A stretch of DNA of 64,000 nucleotides from the NCBI GenBank assembly GCA_965199185.1, contig CBDAQW010000013.1:1-64000 (forward strand). Direction: 5' to 3'. A program made the translations under genes and the position numbers. This document shows positions 26,574-35,435 of the stretch, piece by piece. Each line of letters opens with the position of its first letter. The stretch's first letter is position 1. Below the pieces are notes generated by a model that worked only from the letters and a program-made list of their open reading frames with translations, did not search any database and was not told where the DNA came from. Source of the DNA: Endozoicomonas sp965199185. Lineage in GTDB: Bacteria > Pseudomonadota > Gammaproteobacteria > Pseudomonadales > Endozoicomonadaceae.

Positions 26574-27797
26574 GTGGCATCAGTACTATCAATGATTCTG
26601 GCAGGCGGTGAAGGTTCCCGTCTGTCACCATTAACCGGTATGCGTGCAAAGCCTGCAGTGCCGTTTGGTGGTCAGTATCGTATTATCGACTTTGTGCTCA
26701 GTAACTTTGTGAACTCTGACTTGCACAAAATTTATATGATCACTCAGTTTAAGTCTCACTCATTGAGTAAACACTTGCAGCGCTGCTGGCGTATTGCGGG
26801 TCTGTCCGACAAGTTTATTGATACTCTGCCTGCGCAGATGAATACCGGGTATGACTGGTATCAGGGAACCGCAGATGCCGTGTATCAGAACATGCACCAC
26901 ATTGAATCTCATAATCCTGATCATGTCTGTGTGTTTGGTGGTGACCATATCTACACTATGGACGTGAGAGATATGATTGACTTCCATACAGATAATAATG
27001 CTGAACTGACCGTTGCAGCCATTCCGGTACCTGTCGACCAGGCTCATCACTTCGGCATCATTGAAGTAGACGAAAATGGACGTATGACTGCCTTTAAGGA
27101 AAAACCAAAGGGTAATGTAAAACCCATTCCCGGCAATCCTAACTATGTCCTGGCATCCATGGGTAACTATGTATTCAAGCGTGACTGCTTACTGAAAGAG
27201 TTGCAGGATGATCATGAAGATACCTTGTCTGATCACGACTTTGGCAAGAACATTATTCCATCACTGTTCCCAAGAGCCAAAGTCATGGTGTATGACTTCT
27301 CCAAAAACAAAGTGCCCGGTGGCACTAACAATGGTTACTGGCGTGATGTAGGTACTATTGATTCTTTCTGGGAAGCCAATATGGACCTGCTGTCGACTAA
27401 TCCGCCTATTGATCTCTACAATCAGGATTGGCCAATCCGCACCTATATTCCGCCTTATCCACCAGCGTTTATGGCTTATAACCGTGACAGTCGGGAAGGT
27501 CAGATTAACGAATCTATGGTGGGTGTTGGTTCCATTTTTAATGATATTGAAATGGATCGCAGTATTGTTGGCTACAACGTAAAAATCGGTCATCAGGCAA
27601 AAATTTCTGAAACGGTCATCATGCCGAATGTGGTCATCGGTGAAGGTACGGTGATCAAACGAGCCATTATCGACAAACGAGCTGAGATTGCGCCGGGCAC
27701 ACAGATTGGTGTCAATCTTGACGATGATATGAAGCGTTTCAAGGTGACCGAATCGGGACTGGTCGTTATTCCCAGAGGAGCAAAAGTTGGGTTCTGA
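26574..27797 (+). CDS. glgC: glucose-1-phosphate adenylyltransferase GlgC
   Basis: Makes ADP-glucose, the donor for glycogen synthesis; usually the allosterically controlled step. It has 407 residues, starting at GTG 26574 behind AGGGGGGAG. Motifs: nucleotide loop LAGGEGSRLSPLTGMRAKPAVPFGG, FGGDHIYTMD, and sugar-binding FKEKPKG. The left-handed helix C-terminal domain (VIMPNVVIGEGTVIKRAIID) is complete. The last 11 bases overlap glgA. Confidence 0.96.
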   Translation: MASVLSMILAGGEGSRLSPLTGMRAKPAVPFGGQYRIIDFVLSNFVNSDLHKIYMITQFKSHSLSKHLQRCWRIAGLSDKFIDTLPAQMNTGYDWYQGTADAVYQNMHHIESHNPDHVCVFGGDHIYTMDVRDMIDFHTDNNAELTVAAIPVPVDQAHHFGIIEVDENGRMTAFKEKPKGNVKPIPGNPNYVLASMGNYVFKRDCLLKELQDDHEDTLSDHDFGKNIIPSLFPRAKVMVYDFSKNKVPGGTNNGYWRDVGTIDSFWEANMDLLSTNPPIDLYNQDWPIRTYIPPYPPAFMAYNRDSREGQINESMVGVGSIFNDIEMDRSIVGYNVKIGHQAKISETVIMPNVVIGEGTVIKRAIIDKRAEIAPGTQIGVNLDDDMKRFKVTESGLVVIPRGAKVGF

Positions 27798-29238
27798 TTC
27801 TTTGAAAATACTGTTTGCTGTTTCTGAACTGGCGGGTATTGTCAAAACCGGAGGGCTGGCCGATGTGGCTGGCGCCCTCGGGCCAGTAATGCGCAATCTC
27901 GGGCATGATGCCCGGGTGATACTCCCTGCTTATCAGGAGGTATTGAACAAACTGGCGACCAGAGTCGTTGGTGTTGGCAGTGTACAGTTCAACCCTTACC
28001 GGTCTTTCGGCTTTGCCGTTCATGAAGCCGAGTTCGAGCGCGTTCCTGTTTATCTCATTGAGTATAATGACTACTTTGACCGCCCCGGTTTGTATACTCA
28101 TGATGGTGAAGGTTTTGGCGACAATGCCGAACGGTTTGCTTTTTTCAGTCGCGCAACCTTAGCCGCTTGCCATATTGTTGATTTCCAGCCGGATATTATT
28201 CATTGCCACGACTGGCAGACGGCAATGTTACCGTATTATCTAAAAGTGCATGAGAGTCATAACCCTTTCTTTCACAATACCCGCACCGTTTTGACCATTC
28301 ATAATGGCGCATATCAGGAGCACACCAATGCAGCCCTGAGGGAAACACTGGGTATTAATGAACAACATTTTAATGCTGATCAGTTTGAAGATTTTGGTCA
28401 TATTAATTTATTGAAAGGGGGCATTGCTTTTGCGGATAAAGTCACCACAGTCAGCCCGCAATATGCAAAAGAGCTGTTAACAGATTCCGGTTCTCACGGT
28501 TTGGCGCAGGCTTTCAGGGCGAGAGAGGAGGATTTTCATGGCATCCTTAACGGCTGTGATTATGGTCAGTGGAATCCGACGACCGATCGATTATTGCCAG
28601 CCAACTACGCTCTGAGTGACTTGTCAGGCAAGGATATATGCAAGCAAGCCTTGCAGGATCGTATGCATCTGCCTGTTGATCTTGATAAACCGGTGTTCGG
28701 TCTGGTCAGTCGCCTTGCTGATCAGAAAGGGTTTAATTATCTGATTCCAGCACTCTGGCGTTTTCTGCGTCAGGATGTTCAGGTGATTATACTGGGTTCA
28801 GGCGATCGTTATTACGCCCATGAGTTACAGAAACTAGCGGATCACTTCTCCGACAAATGTCGTTTTTATAATGGCTACAGCAATGAACTGGCACACTGGA
28901 TTGAAGCAGGCTCAGACTTCTTTCTGATGCCTTCTCTATTTGAGCCTTGTGGTCTTAACCAGATTTACAGTATGAAATACGGCACCTTACCCATTGTGCG
29001 TGCTGTGGGTGGGCTGATTGATTCTGTAACAGGTTACGGTGCTTCTTCTGCGCCAGCGACCGGTTTTATTTTCTATGGCGCCAATGACCACGAGCTCTAT
29101 GACTGCCTGATTCAGGCACAGTCGGTCTATTACGATAAAAACACCTTGCAGACCCTGATTGCTAACGCAATGTCTGAATCATTCACTTGGGATACTGCTG
29201 CTCAGGACTACCTGCGGGTATTCTCTTCTGCACAGTGA
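27787..29238 (+). CDS. glgA: glycogen synthase GlgA
   Basis: GT5 enzyme that adds glucose from ADP-glucose to alpha-1,4 chains. The ADP-glucose loop KTGGLADVAGALG is at the N-terminus. GLVSRLADQKGFNYL and SLFEPCGLNQIYSMKYGTLPIVRAVGGL carry the C-terminal donor site. Start: TTG 27787 has AGAGGAG six bases upstream inside the glgC end. A second TTG at 27802 would give the family-like MKILFAVSE but lacks a good site. 483 residues. Translationally coupled to glgC. Confidence 0.95.
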   Translation: MGSDSLKILFAVSELAGIVKTGGLADVAGALGPVMRNLGHDARVILPAYQEVLNKLATRVVGVGSVQFNPYRSFGFAVHEAEFERVPVYLIEYNDYFDRPGLYTHDGEGFGDNAERFAFFSRATLAACHIVDFQPDIIHCHDWQTAMLPYYLKVHESHNPFFHNTRTVLTIHNGAYQEHTNAALRETLGINEQHFNADQFEDFGHINLLKGGIAFADKVTTVSPQYAKELLTDSGSHGLAQAFRAREEDFHGILNGCDYGQWNPTTDRLLPANYALSDLSGKDICKQALQDRMHLPVDLDKPVFGLVSRLADQKGFNYLIPALWRFLRQDVQVIILGSGDRYYAHELQKLADHFSDKCRFYNGYSNELAHWIEAGSDFFLMPSLFEPCGLNQIYSMKYGTLPIVRAVGGLIDSVTGYGASSAPATGFIFYGANDHELYDCLIQAQSVYYDKNTLQTLIANAMSESFTWDTAAQDYLRVFSSAQ

Positions 29239-29300
29239 TTAGGTCCGCCATTTCCGGCGAATTATCCGGAAATGGCAACTCCTGCAGGACTTCTGAAACT

Positions 29301-31499
29301 ATGAATATAGCTATTAACTCCCCTCAGGCACTTGAGCTGGAATCCGGACTCTGTGCCTGCCCTTTTGATATATTGGGTATTCATCCGCACCCAAACAGCA
29401 AAGGGCTGATTATTCGAGCCTGGCGCCCGGACGCTAAAAAACTAAAGGTTATTGACGCTGCATCTGGTAAGTCTCTGGGCAATATGGAGCCTGCCGGTCA
29501 CGGCCTGTTTGAACTGCACTTACCAAGACGACGTAAGACGTTTGTTTACGAACTGGAAGTCAGCTGGGAAAATGGCCACAGCTTCCGAATCCATGACCCT
29601 TATGCCTTTGGCCAGTACACCCTGAAAGAAGAAGGATTTGACTACAATCGTCTTTACCGTCATCTGGGTGCACTGCAGATGTCGCATAAAATCTCTGCTC
29701 GAAAAACGGTGAGTGGCATCTTGTTTAAGGTTTATGCACCCAGTGCCCGAAGTGTCACCGTTGTTGGCAGCTTTAATGGCTGGGATGAACGACTGCATCC
29801 TATGGCCAGTGCTGATGATGGTATCTGGCGACTCTTCATTCCTGAGATTCAGGCGGGAGATCATTATAAGTATGTGATCCATGACCAGCAGGGTCAGAAA
29901 CTGCCATTAAAAGCAGACCCATTTGCACAGCATATTGAACAATGGCCAGGACTGGCTTCCGTAGTCCCCGAAGCTAACCGCTATCAATGGCAGGATGCTA
30001 AATGGATGCAAACCCGTCACAAGATTAAGACCGGCGAGCAGCCAATGTCGATCTATGAGATGCATGCAGGTTCCTGGCGCCATAAAGAAAACGGTGAGCT
30101 GTTCAGTTATCGTGAACTGGCTCATGAGCTGGTGCCTTACGTCAAGGATATGGGTTTTACTCATATCGAACTACTACCTATTTCTGAACACCCTTTAACC
30201 GAATCCTGGGGTTATCAGCCGGTGGGTATGTATGCGCCTACCAGCCGATTTGGTAAACCCGATGATTTCCGGTATTTCGTCGATCAATGTCATAAGGCCG
30301 GTATTGGTGTTTTATTGGACTGGGTTCCAGCACACTTTCCAGCAGACGACCATGGTCTGGCAAAATTTGATGGCACTTCTCTGTTTGAATATGAAGACCC
30401 CAGAAAAGGCTGGCATCCTGACTGGAAAACCTGCATCTATGATTACGGCAAATTCTGGGTGCGGGATTATCTGATCAGTAACGCACTTTACTGGCTGGAT
30501 GAATACCACATCGACGGGCTGCGTGTAGATGCGGTTGCATCCATGCTGTATCTGGATTATTCAAGAAACGACGGTGAATGGATACCGAATATTCACGGCG
30601 GCAATGAAAATTTGGAAGCGATTGAATTCCTTCGCAAATTTAATGAAGCCATTGGTCAGGCATTCCCTGATGCGGTGACCATCGCCGAAGAATCTACCAG
30701 CTGGCCCGGTGTCTCCAAACCGGTTTATGAAGGCGGCCTTGGCTTCGATTACAAATGGAATATGGGCTGGATGAATGACTCTCTGGAATATATGAAAGAG
30801 AACCCGGTTCATCGCCCTCATCACCACAACAACATCACGTTCAGTACTGTTTATGCCTGGAGCGAACGCTTTGTTCTGCCGCTGTCCCATGATGAAGTAG
30901 TGCATGGCAAGGGCACATTACTGACTCGTATGCCGGGCGATGACTGGCAAAAATTTGCCAACCTGCGAGCTTATCTTGCTTTTATGTTCACCCATCCGGG
31001 TAAGAAGCTACTCTTTATGGGCGCAGAACTGGGCACCTGGTGGGAATGGAATGAGAAAGGCACTTTATCCTGGTCGTTACTGGATGATAAAGAAGGTCCG
31101 CATGCTGGCATTCAGACGCTGGTTAAAGATCTTAACCGTTTATACGCGACGATTCTGGCTCTTCATGAGCAGGATTTAAATGAACAAGGCTTTGCCTGGA
31201 CCGTAGGTGATGACAGCAATCAGAGTGTTCTTGTATTCCGCCGTTATGATAAGGCCGGAAACTATACCATTGTCGCCTGTAACCTGACGCCAGTGATTCG
31301 TCATGACTACCGGGTTGGCGTGCCTGAGCCTGGCTGCTATCAAGAATTGTTAAATACCGACAGCACAGTGTATGGTGGCAGCGGAGTTTCTTCCAACGAG
31401 TTGATCGGGACAACAGAAGGCACGATGCACGGAGAGAGTCAGCATTTATCTCTGATATTACCACCGCTGGCAACAGTGATTTACCAGAAAAATTCATGA
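29301..31499 (+). CDS. glgB: 1,4-alpha-glucan branching enzyme GlgB
   Basis: GH13 enzyme introducing alpha-1,6 branches in glycogen. Two N-terminal CBM48-type modules (LGIHPHPNSKGLIIRAWRP and VYAPSARSVTVVGSFNGWD) precede the barrel. Catalytic residues are in DGLRVDAVASMLYLDYSR (nucleophile), TIAEESTSWPGV (acid/base) and LPLSHDEVVHGK. It has 732 residues (E. coli 728), starting at ATG 29301; the frame continues upstream into glgA and those codons are not family-like. Last gene of the glycogen block, followed by an 11-base inverted repeat at 31544-31586. Confidence 0.96.
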   Translation: MNIAINSPQALELESGLCACPFDILGIHPHPNSKGLIIRAWRPDAKKLKVIDAASGKSLGNMEPAGHGLFELHLPRRRKTFVYELEVSWENGHSFRIHDPYAFGQYTLKEEGFDYNRLYRHLGALQMSHKISARKTVSGILFKVYAPSARSVTVVGSFNGWDERLHPMASADDGIWRLFIPEIQAGDHYKYVIHDQQGQKLPLKADPFAQHIEQWPGLASVVPEANRYQWQDAKWMQTRHKIKTGEQPMSIYEMHAGSWRHKENGELFSYRELAHELVPYVKDMGFTHIELLPISEHPLTESWGYQPVGMYAPTSRFGKPDDFRYFVDQCHKAGIGVLLDWVPAHFPADDHGLAKFDGTSLFEYEDPRKGWHPDWKTCIYDYGKFWVRDYLISNALYWLDEYHIDGLRVDAVASMLYLDYSRNDGEWIPNIHGGNENLEAIEFLRKFNEAIGQAFPDAVTIAEESTSWPGVSKPVYEGGLGFDYKWNMGWMNDSLEYMKENPVHRPHHHNNITFSTVYAWSERFVLPLSHDEVVHGKGTLLTRMPGDDWQKFANLRAYLAFMFTHPGKKLLFMGAELGTWWEWNEKGTLSWSLLDDKEGPHAGIQTLVKDLNRLYATILALHEQDLNEQGFAWTVGDDSNQSVLVFRRYDKAGNYTIVACNLTPVIRHDYRVGVPEPGCYQELLNTDSTVYGGSGVSSNELIGTTEGTMHGESQHLSLILPPLATVIYQKNS

Positions 31500-31543
31500 A
31501 GGCTCCATGAAGCCGTCGATGAAGTGCCCGCTATATCATTGAG

Positions 31544-31586
31544 TATCAACCTCTCGCTATAAAAACCAAAGTGGGGAGAGGTTGAT
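31544..31586 (+). terminator. hairpin after glgB
   Basis: Inverted repeat ATCAACCTCTC / GAGAGGTTGAT separated by about 21 bases and 45 bases after the glgB stop. There is no T-run, so it may be an RNA-stabilising or Rho-type end rather than an intrinsic terminator. Confidence 0.45.
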
Positions 31587-31658
31587 TTAAACGGTTGATT
31601 TAAACAAAGGTAGAGAAGCCTTGAGAGATATAGAATCACGTCTTTAAGGGGGGCAGAA

Positions 31659-31735
31659 CAAAAATTACCACCGTTCGCTCTGAGCTTGTCGAAATGCATT
31701 CACAGCATCCCCGGTAAATTTTGTACGCCCACTAC
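31659..31735. repeat. dispersed repeat family 2, copy 2
   Basis: Shares ATTACCACCGTTC and CTGAGCTTGTCGAA with the hairpin after pgm. It also has ATCCCCGGTAAATTTTGTAC (31708-31727), which appears in inverse orientation at 34513-34533. The element is diverged here and no longer folds perfectly. Confidence 0.6.
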
Positions 31736-31751
31736 CCTAAGTGGCTAGGGG

Positions 31752-31801
31752 TGTTAACAATATGTGATCAACCCGAAGGATCTCCTATAGTTGTTAACAC
31801 C
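31752..31801. promoter_or_regulatory. 11-base inverted repeat GGTGTTAACAA / TTGTTAACACC
   Basis: Perfect arms GGTGTTAACAA and TTGTTAACACC, about 28 bases apart, immediately beyond the stop of the leftward binding-protein gene. It may be its terminator stem; GTTAAC also resembles a double operator. Function not resolved. Confidence 0.4.
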
Positions 31802-31803
31802 GC

Positions 31804-32550
31804 CTAACCATATGAAATCAAATACTGCTGGATCATTTCCTTTATCTCTCCTGACTCATGCATCTCTCTCAAAGTCTGATTTAACTTGTCAATCATCTCC
31901 TGGTCCGTGTCTTTATGCATGGCGAGCCAGAGAGTACCTTTGTTAAAAAGGAAAACTTCTTTCACAGGTACTTTGAAATTAGCGGCAACATAAGGCGCTG
32001 TCAGCGAACTTGCCGCCCAGAGTTCAATATCACCAACTTGTAAGCGGATCACATTGACGCTGTCATTTTGTGCGGTTTTAACCTTGATATCCTGCTCAAT
32101 CAGGTAGTCGGTAATTCCATCTGATTCATGCCCCCCAATCTTATATTTATGCACTTCGTTCAGGGAGTTAATCTCTATATCCTTGTTGTTCATGGTTAGC
32201 AACAACCATTCTTCTTCGTACAAAGGCCCCACCCATTTGAACATGTTTTCGCGTTCTGGTGTTCTGAATGTTGAGTACACGCCGGTAGCCGTATTATTAA
32301 AAGCGTGACTATAAGCGTCGTCCCAATCAAGCATTAAGGTGTATCGGGTGTTAATATCATGAGCTTTGAAGAGAGATCTCAAAATATCTGTGGCAAAGCC
32401 AGAGACTCTGTCATTTCTCGCATAGGAGGCACCATTATTGGTCATATTCAGTGGTGGAAAATTTTCTGTGACCAGATGAAACTCCGTGGCAGTTACAGCA
32501 CTGGAAAGTAAAAGGCTGGCAAAACCTGTCAGGATTTTATTTCTATACAC
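31804..32550 (-). CDS. periplasmic substrate-binding protein, SBP_bac_3 (amino-acid type) family
   Basis: Likely extracytoplasmic solute-binding protein of family 3. The signal peptide (residues 1-22, ending SSAVTATEF) is followed by VTENFPPLNM, the typical first strand. The segment VSGFATDILRSLFKAHDINTRYTLM and the Arg of TGVYSTFRTPERE fit the ligand pocket. It is 248 residues, with a GTG start. No permease or ATPase gene is adjacent, so it is an orphan. Such orphans may serve a distant transporter, chemotaxis or a sensor kinase; the ligand cannot be read from the sequence. Confidence 0.8.
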   Translation of the reverse strand: MYRNKILTGFASLLLSSAVTATEFHLVTENFPPLNMTNNGASYARNDRVSGFATDILRSLFKAHDINTRYTLMLDWDDAYSHAFNNTATGVYSTFRTPERENMFKWVGPLYEEEWLLLTMNNKDIEINSLNEVHKYKIGGHESDGITDYLIEQDIKVKTAQNDSVNVIRLQVGDIELWAASSLTAPYVAANFKVPVKEVFLFNKGTLWLAMHKDTDQEMIDKLNQTLREMHESGEIKEMIQQYLISYG

Positions 32551-32890
32551 TGCTTATATCTCTTAATCAATCCACTTAGGCCGATAGTCGAATTCAATGA
32601 CAACGAGCACCGCAGGAATTCTATTTATTGCGATTAGGGTATTTCCTATTATAAAAGACGAATGACGTTTAAATAAATAGTAATGCCCATCAGTTTTTCA
32701 GAAATGTATCACTAAAAAGCTGATGAGTTAAGGTTTAAGGCTAGTGAGAGAAATGATAAAAACTTTAGAAATTATATGAATGGATTTCATATTAATCAGG
32801 CAATAGATGCTTATACTCTATTAGCTCTCTTTAATAAAAAAAGCTTACAGCCTTTCTGCTGCAAGCTTTTTCATCTCTAACGATTTATTC
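32551..32890. terminator. intergenic region with dcuB terminator hairpin (32836-32873)
   Basis: A 340-base AT-rich gap. The hairpin AAAAAGCTTACAG / CTGCAAGCTTTTT at about 32838-32872, with A/T runs on both sides, is a good intrinsic terminator for dcuB on the minus strand. The rest holds the probable promoter of the binding-protein gene; nothing else was seen. Confidence 0.65.
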
Positions 32891-34207
32891 TCAGAACACA
32901 AAGTTTGCAATCATAAACCCTGCCGCCACAGAGGCAGTAATCGCAATAAGACCGGGGATCATAAAACTGTGGTTAAATACATACTTACCGATTTTTGTTG
33001 TTCCGGTACTGTCAAAATCAAGAGAGGCAATGATAGGGCCATAGTTAGGAACAAAGAAATAACCATTCACCGCAGGGAACATGGCCACGAGAGAAGCTGC
33101 TGGCAAACCAAGAGCGACACCGAGAGGCATCAAAGTAGACGTGGTGGCACCCTGGCTATTCACCATGACCGACAGAACGAACAGGGCCACTGCGAATGCC
33201 CATGGAGCAGAATGAACCAGTTCAGAAATGCCACCTTTCAGCAGAGCATCGTGAGCGCCGAAGAAGCTGTCACCTAACCAGGCAATACCAAAAATAGCGA
33301 TAATGGCACGCATACCTGCCAGGAAAACATCGCCACGACTGGCTTCAGCTACATCAGCTTTACCCAGCCAGACAATCAGACCGGCAACAGACAACATAAT
33401 AATTTCAATGGTGTGTGCCATACCCATGGCAGCACCATTAAATTGTGGGCGTAATGAAGGAATTGCTCCCATCAGCACCACCATAACAGCACCTAGCAGG
33501 AACAAGAGAACCGAAATTTTTGCACCCGGCTTCAACTCGGTTACAGAAACGTTGGCGCTCTCTTCCATTTTTTGACGGAATGCAGGATCTTCCAGACGAC
33601 GCTGGTATTCTGGATCATCCTGCAGCTCTTTACCCAACTTGTTAGTGACCAGAGCGGCAATAAACAAACCGATAACGGTTGCAGGAATAGTGGTACCCAG
33701 AATCAGCCCCAGGTTGATGTCGTATTTTGTTGAAAGAATGGTCAGTAAAGCCACGGTAGCTGCAGCAATCGGGCTAGCCACAATACCCACCTGAGAAGCA
33801 ATAACCGCCATAGACATTGGGCGTTCAGGTCTTACACCTGTACGACGAGCGACTTCTGCAATCACTGGCAGCACTGAATAAGCAACATGACCAGTACCGG
33901 CAAACATGGTAAATGTATAAGTCACTGCCGGAGCAATAAACGTGATGCGTTTCGGATTTTTCCTGAGAATCCGTTCAGCCATTTGTACTAGATAATCCAT
34001 ACCACCGGCAGCCTGCATACAGGCAGCCGCTGAAACAACCGCAAGAATCATTAACATAACATTAATGGGTGGATGGGTCGGCTGAATGCCAAACAAGAAG
34101 GAAAGAATGGCAAGACCAACCCCTCCCATTAAACCAAGACCAATACCGCCTATCCGGGCACCGACCAGAATACACATAATAACGATGGCCAACTGTAGCC
34201 AGATCAT
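32891..34207 (-). CDS. dcuB: anaerobic C4-dicarboxylate transporter, DcuB type
   Basis: Inner-membrane fumarate/succinate antiporter or aspartate/fumarate carrier (Dcu family), 438 residues with about 11-12 helices. DcuA/B marks: GARIGGIGLGLMGGVGLAIL, AGGMDYLVQMAERILRKNPKRIT and FAGTGHVAYSVLPVIAEVA. RPERPMS and GIAWLGDSFFGAH are more like DcuB than DcuA. Start ATG 34207 has AGGAAG six bases upstream; TTG 34213 is the alternative. Presence suggests fumarate respiration or C4-acid exchange at low oxygen. No DcuS/DcuR pair is nearby. Confidence 0.9.
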   Translation of the reverse strand: MIWLQLAIVIMCILVGARIGGIGLGLMGGVGLAILSFLFGIQPTHPPINVMLMILAVVSAAACMQAAGGMDYLVQMAERILRKNPKRITFIAPAVTYTFTMFAGTGHVAYSVLPVIAEVARRTGVRPERPMSMAVIASQVGIVASPIAAATVALLTILSTKYDINLGLILGTTIPATVIGLFIAALVTNKLGKELQDDPEYQRRLEDPAFRQKMEESANVSVTELKPGAKISVLLFLLGAVMVVLMGAIPSLRPQFNGAAMGMAHTIEIIMLSVAGLIVWLGKADVAEASRGDVFLAGMRAIIAIFGIAWLGDSFFGAHDALLKGGISELVHSAPWAFAVALFVLSVMVNSQGATTSTLMPLGVALGLPAASLVAMFPAVNGYFFVPNYGPIIASLDFDSTGTTKIGKYVFNHSFMIPGLIAITASVAAGFMIANFVF

Positions 34208-34213
34208 AATCAA

Positions 34214-34934
34214 CTTCCTTACAGCTCTTTTAGGTCGTTTTCAAAATAATAATCCTCCGTTTCTATTCGACTTTCAATGAGCTTTAAAGAAACAAAAGGA
34301 ATTAAAAATCGCCAGAAGTTTATTCTATTACTATTTCGCCAGAGTTTGATCTGGGACAATATTTTTGTAACTGGTCAGAAATACGCATTGAAGCGACTTT
34401 TTTTACATCAATACACAGAAAACACCGTCGTTTAAAATGCATCCCTTCTTTTCAAAGTCAAAGAAACATTTTGTCATCGCACATATTAAGGTCGACAGCT
34501 CTAGATAGTGGTCGTACAAAATTTACCGGGGATTCCGTTCATTCTGAGGCTGTCGAAGGACGGAGTTTTTCAAGATAGTTGTCCCTCTGTGGGTATCTCA
34601 ACAGATGGGGCATGCTGACTGGACAATGATTGCCTGACGATATGGAAAATGGATGCCAACCCGGACATTGGCGGCAAAGCCATCAGTTTGTACGCCAGCT
34701 CACCGGAAAAACGTCTGAAAAACCGACCAGAAAGAAGTCTGTTTAAAGCCCTTCAAAACAATTTTTCCCGTACATGTACAAAAGCCTGTATAAACGTCAC
34801 CGTCTATACAGGCTTCTGCTGGATTTTACTCAAAAACGCTGTCAAAAAAGCTGTTATTTCTGCCCGAAAACACGATATTGACTGGACAGTTTGCACTATG
34901 TTTTTTTGCAGTATCTTGATTTTTAACGAAAAAT
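34214..34934. other. long intergenic region between dcuB and ssrA, with repeat family 2 copy 3
   Basis: About 720 bases without a credible gene. It contains the dcuB promoter side (AT-rich) and, at 34512-34567, a copy of repeat family 2 (GTACAAAATTTACCGGGGAT, then CCGTTCATTCTGAGGCTGTCGAAGG in broken form). A 116-codon open frame at 34649-34999 ends in antisense tmRNA and is not a gene. A possible remnant lies at 34700-34900, where hairpin-like pairs of CCTGTATA and TATACAGG (about 34789-34812) occur. Confidence 0.55.
34789..34812. other. short inverted repeat GCCTGTATA / TATACAGGC upstream of the ssrA 3' end
   Basis: Arms GCCTGTATA and TATACAGGC with a 7-base centre (AACGTCACCG region). On the minus strand it lies about 120 bases beyond the tmRNA 3' end, so it could stop transcription of ssrA, but it lacks a U-run. 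Confidence 0.35.
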
Positions 34935-35302
34935 TGGTGGAGACGGCGGGATTTGAACCCGCGTCCGCCAGCTCTCTGCCGTTGGCTCTACATGCTTAGA
35001 TTCCGTTATTAAGTTAACGCAGAACGACCCAACGGTCAGGGTGACACTGCGCGATTCTGTATAATTTTAGCCCGGCAGACACAGACATCCTGACGTGGCG
35101 ATCCTGTTTTCGATAACGATTCACTCCATCCAACAGGCAAGTCAGAGGAATCGGTAGACGGCTGTGTTTAGGCAGCCAGTGCTACTTGGTAGTTGTCTTC
35201 GTTAGCAACTAATTGGTTTGCAGCGATTTGTTTTACGAAAGCCGCTACGCTCTCGACATGCACCTCGGGTTTCGTAACCGTCGTCGAATCCTAATCGTCC
35301 CC
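34935..35302 (-). ncRNA. ssrA: transfer-messenger RNA (tmRNA)
   Basis: Rescues stalled ribosomes together with SmpB. The 368-base RNA starts GGGGACGATTAGGATTCGACG and ends with the T-arm GGGTTCAAATCCC and CTCCACCA. The 7-bp acceptor stem GGGGACG/CGTCTCC includes the G3-U70 pair that makes it an alanine acceptor. The tag reading frame on the minus strand runs from 35206 to 35168. With GCT as resume codon, preceded by TTAGTT as in E. coli, the tag is ANEDNYQVALAA and then TAA. An upstream in-frame GCA would give a 17-residue tag, but the context favours GCT. The partner smpB lies 1 kb away on the same strand. Confidence 0.97.
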
Positions 35303-35319
35303 GGTGAAACCATGTGGCA

Positions 35320-35348
35320 ATAGAATCAAAAAGGAATAACCAAGTCAA
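35320..35348 (-). promoter_or_regulatory. probable ssrA promoter
   Basis: On the minus strand TTGACT (35348-35343), a 17-base spacer and TTCTAT (35325-35320) lie about 18 bases before the mature tmRNA 5' end, which is made by processing. The -35 is good and the -10 is weak. Confidence 0.45.
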
Positions 35349-35424
35349 TAATAGTTTTCATTTTGAGGTGTGGATTTATGCGTATTGGTCGATGTTGCCA
35401 AAGTGTATGAGAGTTTATATGAGA

Positions 35425-35434
35425 GGGGGGGGGG
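35425..35434 (+). repeat. G10 homopolymer directly before a start codon
   Basis: Ten consecutive G, one base before ATG 35436. It overlaps the ribosome-binding position and is inside an upstream open frame starting at 35370. Tracts of this kind change length by slippage. Confidence 0.9.
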
Positions 35435-35435
35435 T

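Noticed and set aside
34649..34999. 116-codon open frame ending ETAGFEPASASSLPLALHA
   Set aside because: The ending is the well-known translation of antisense tmRNA; the 3' third lies in ssrA on the other strand, and the rest has no family or ribosome-binding site.
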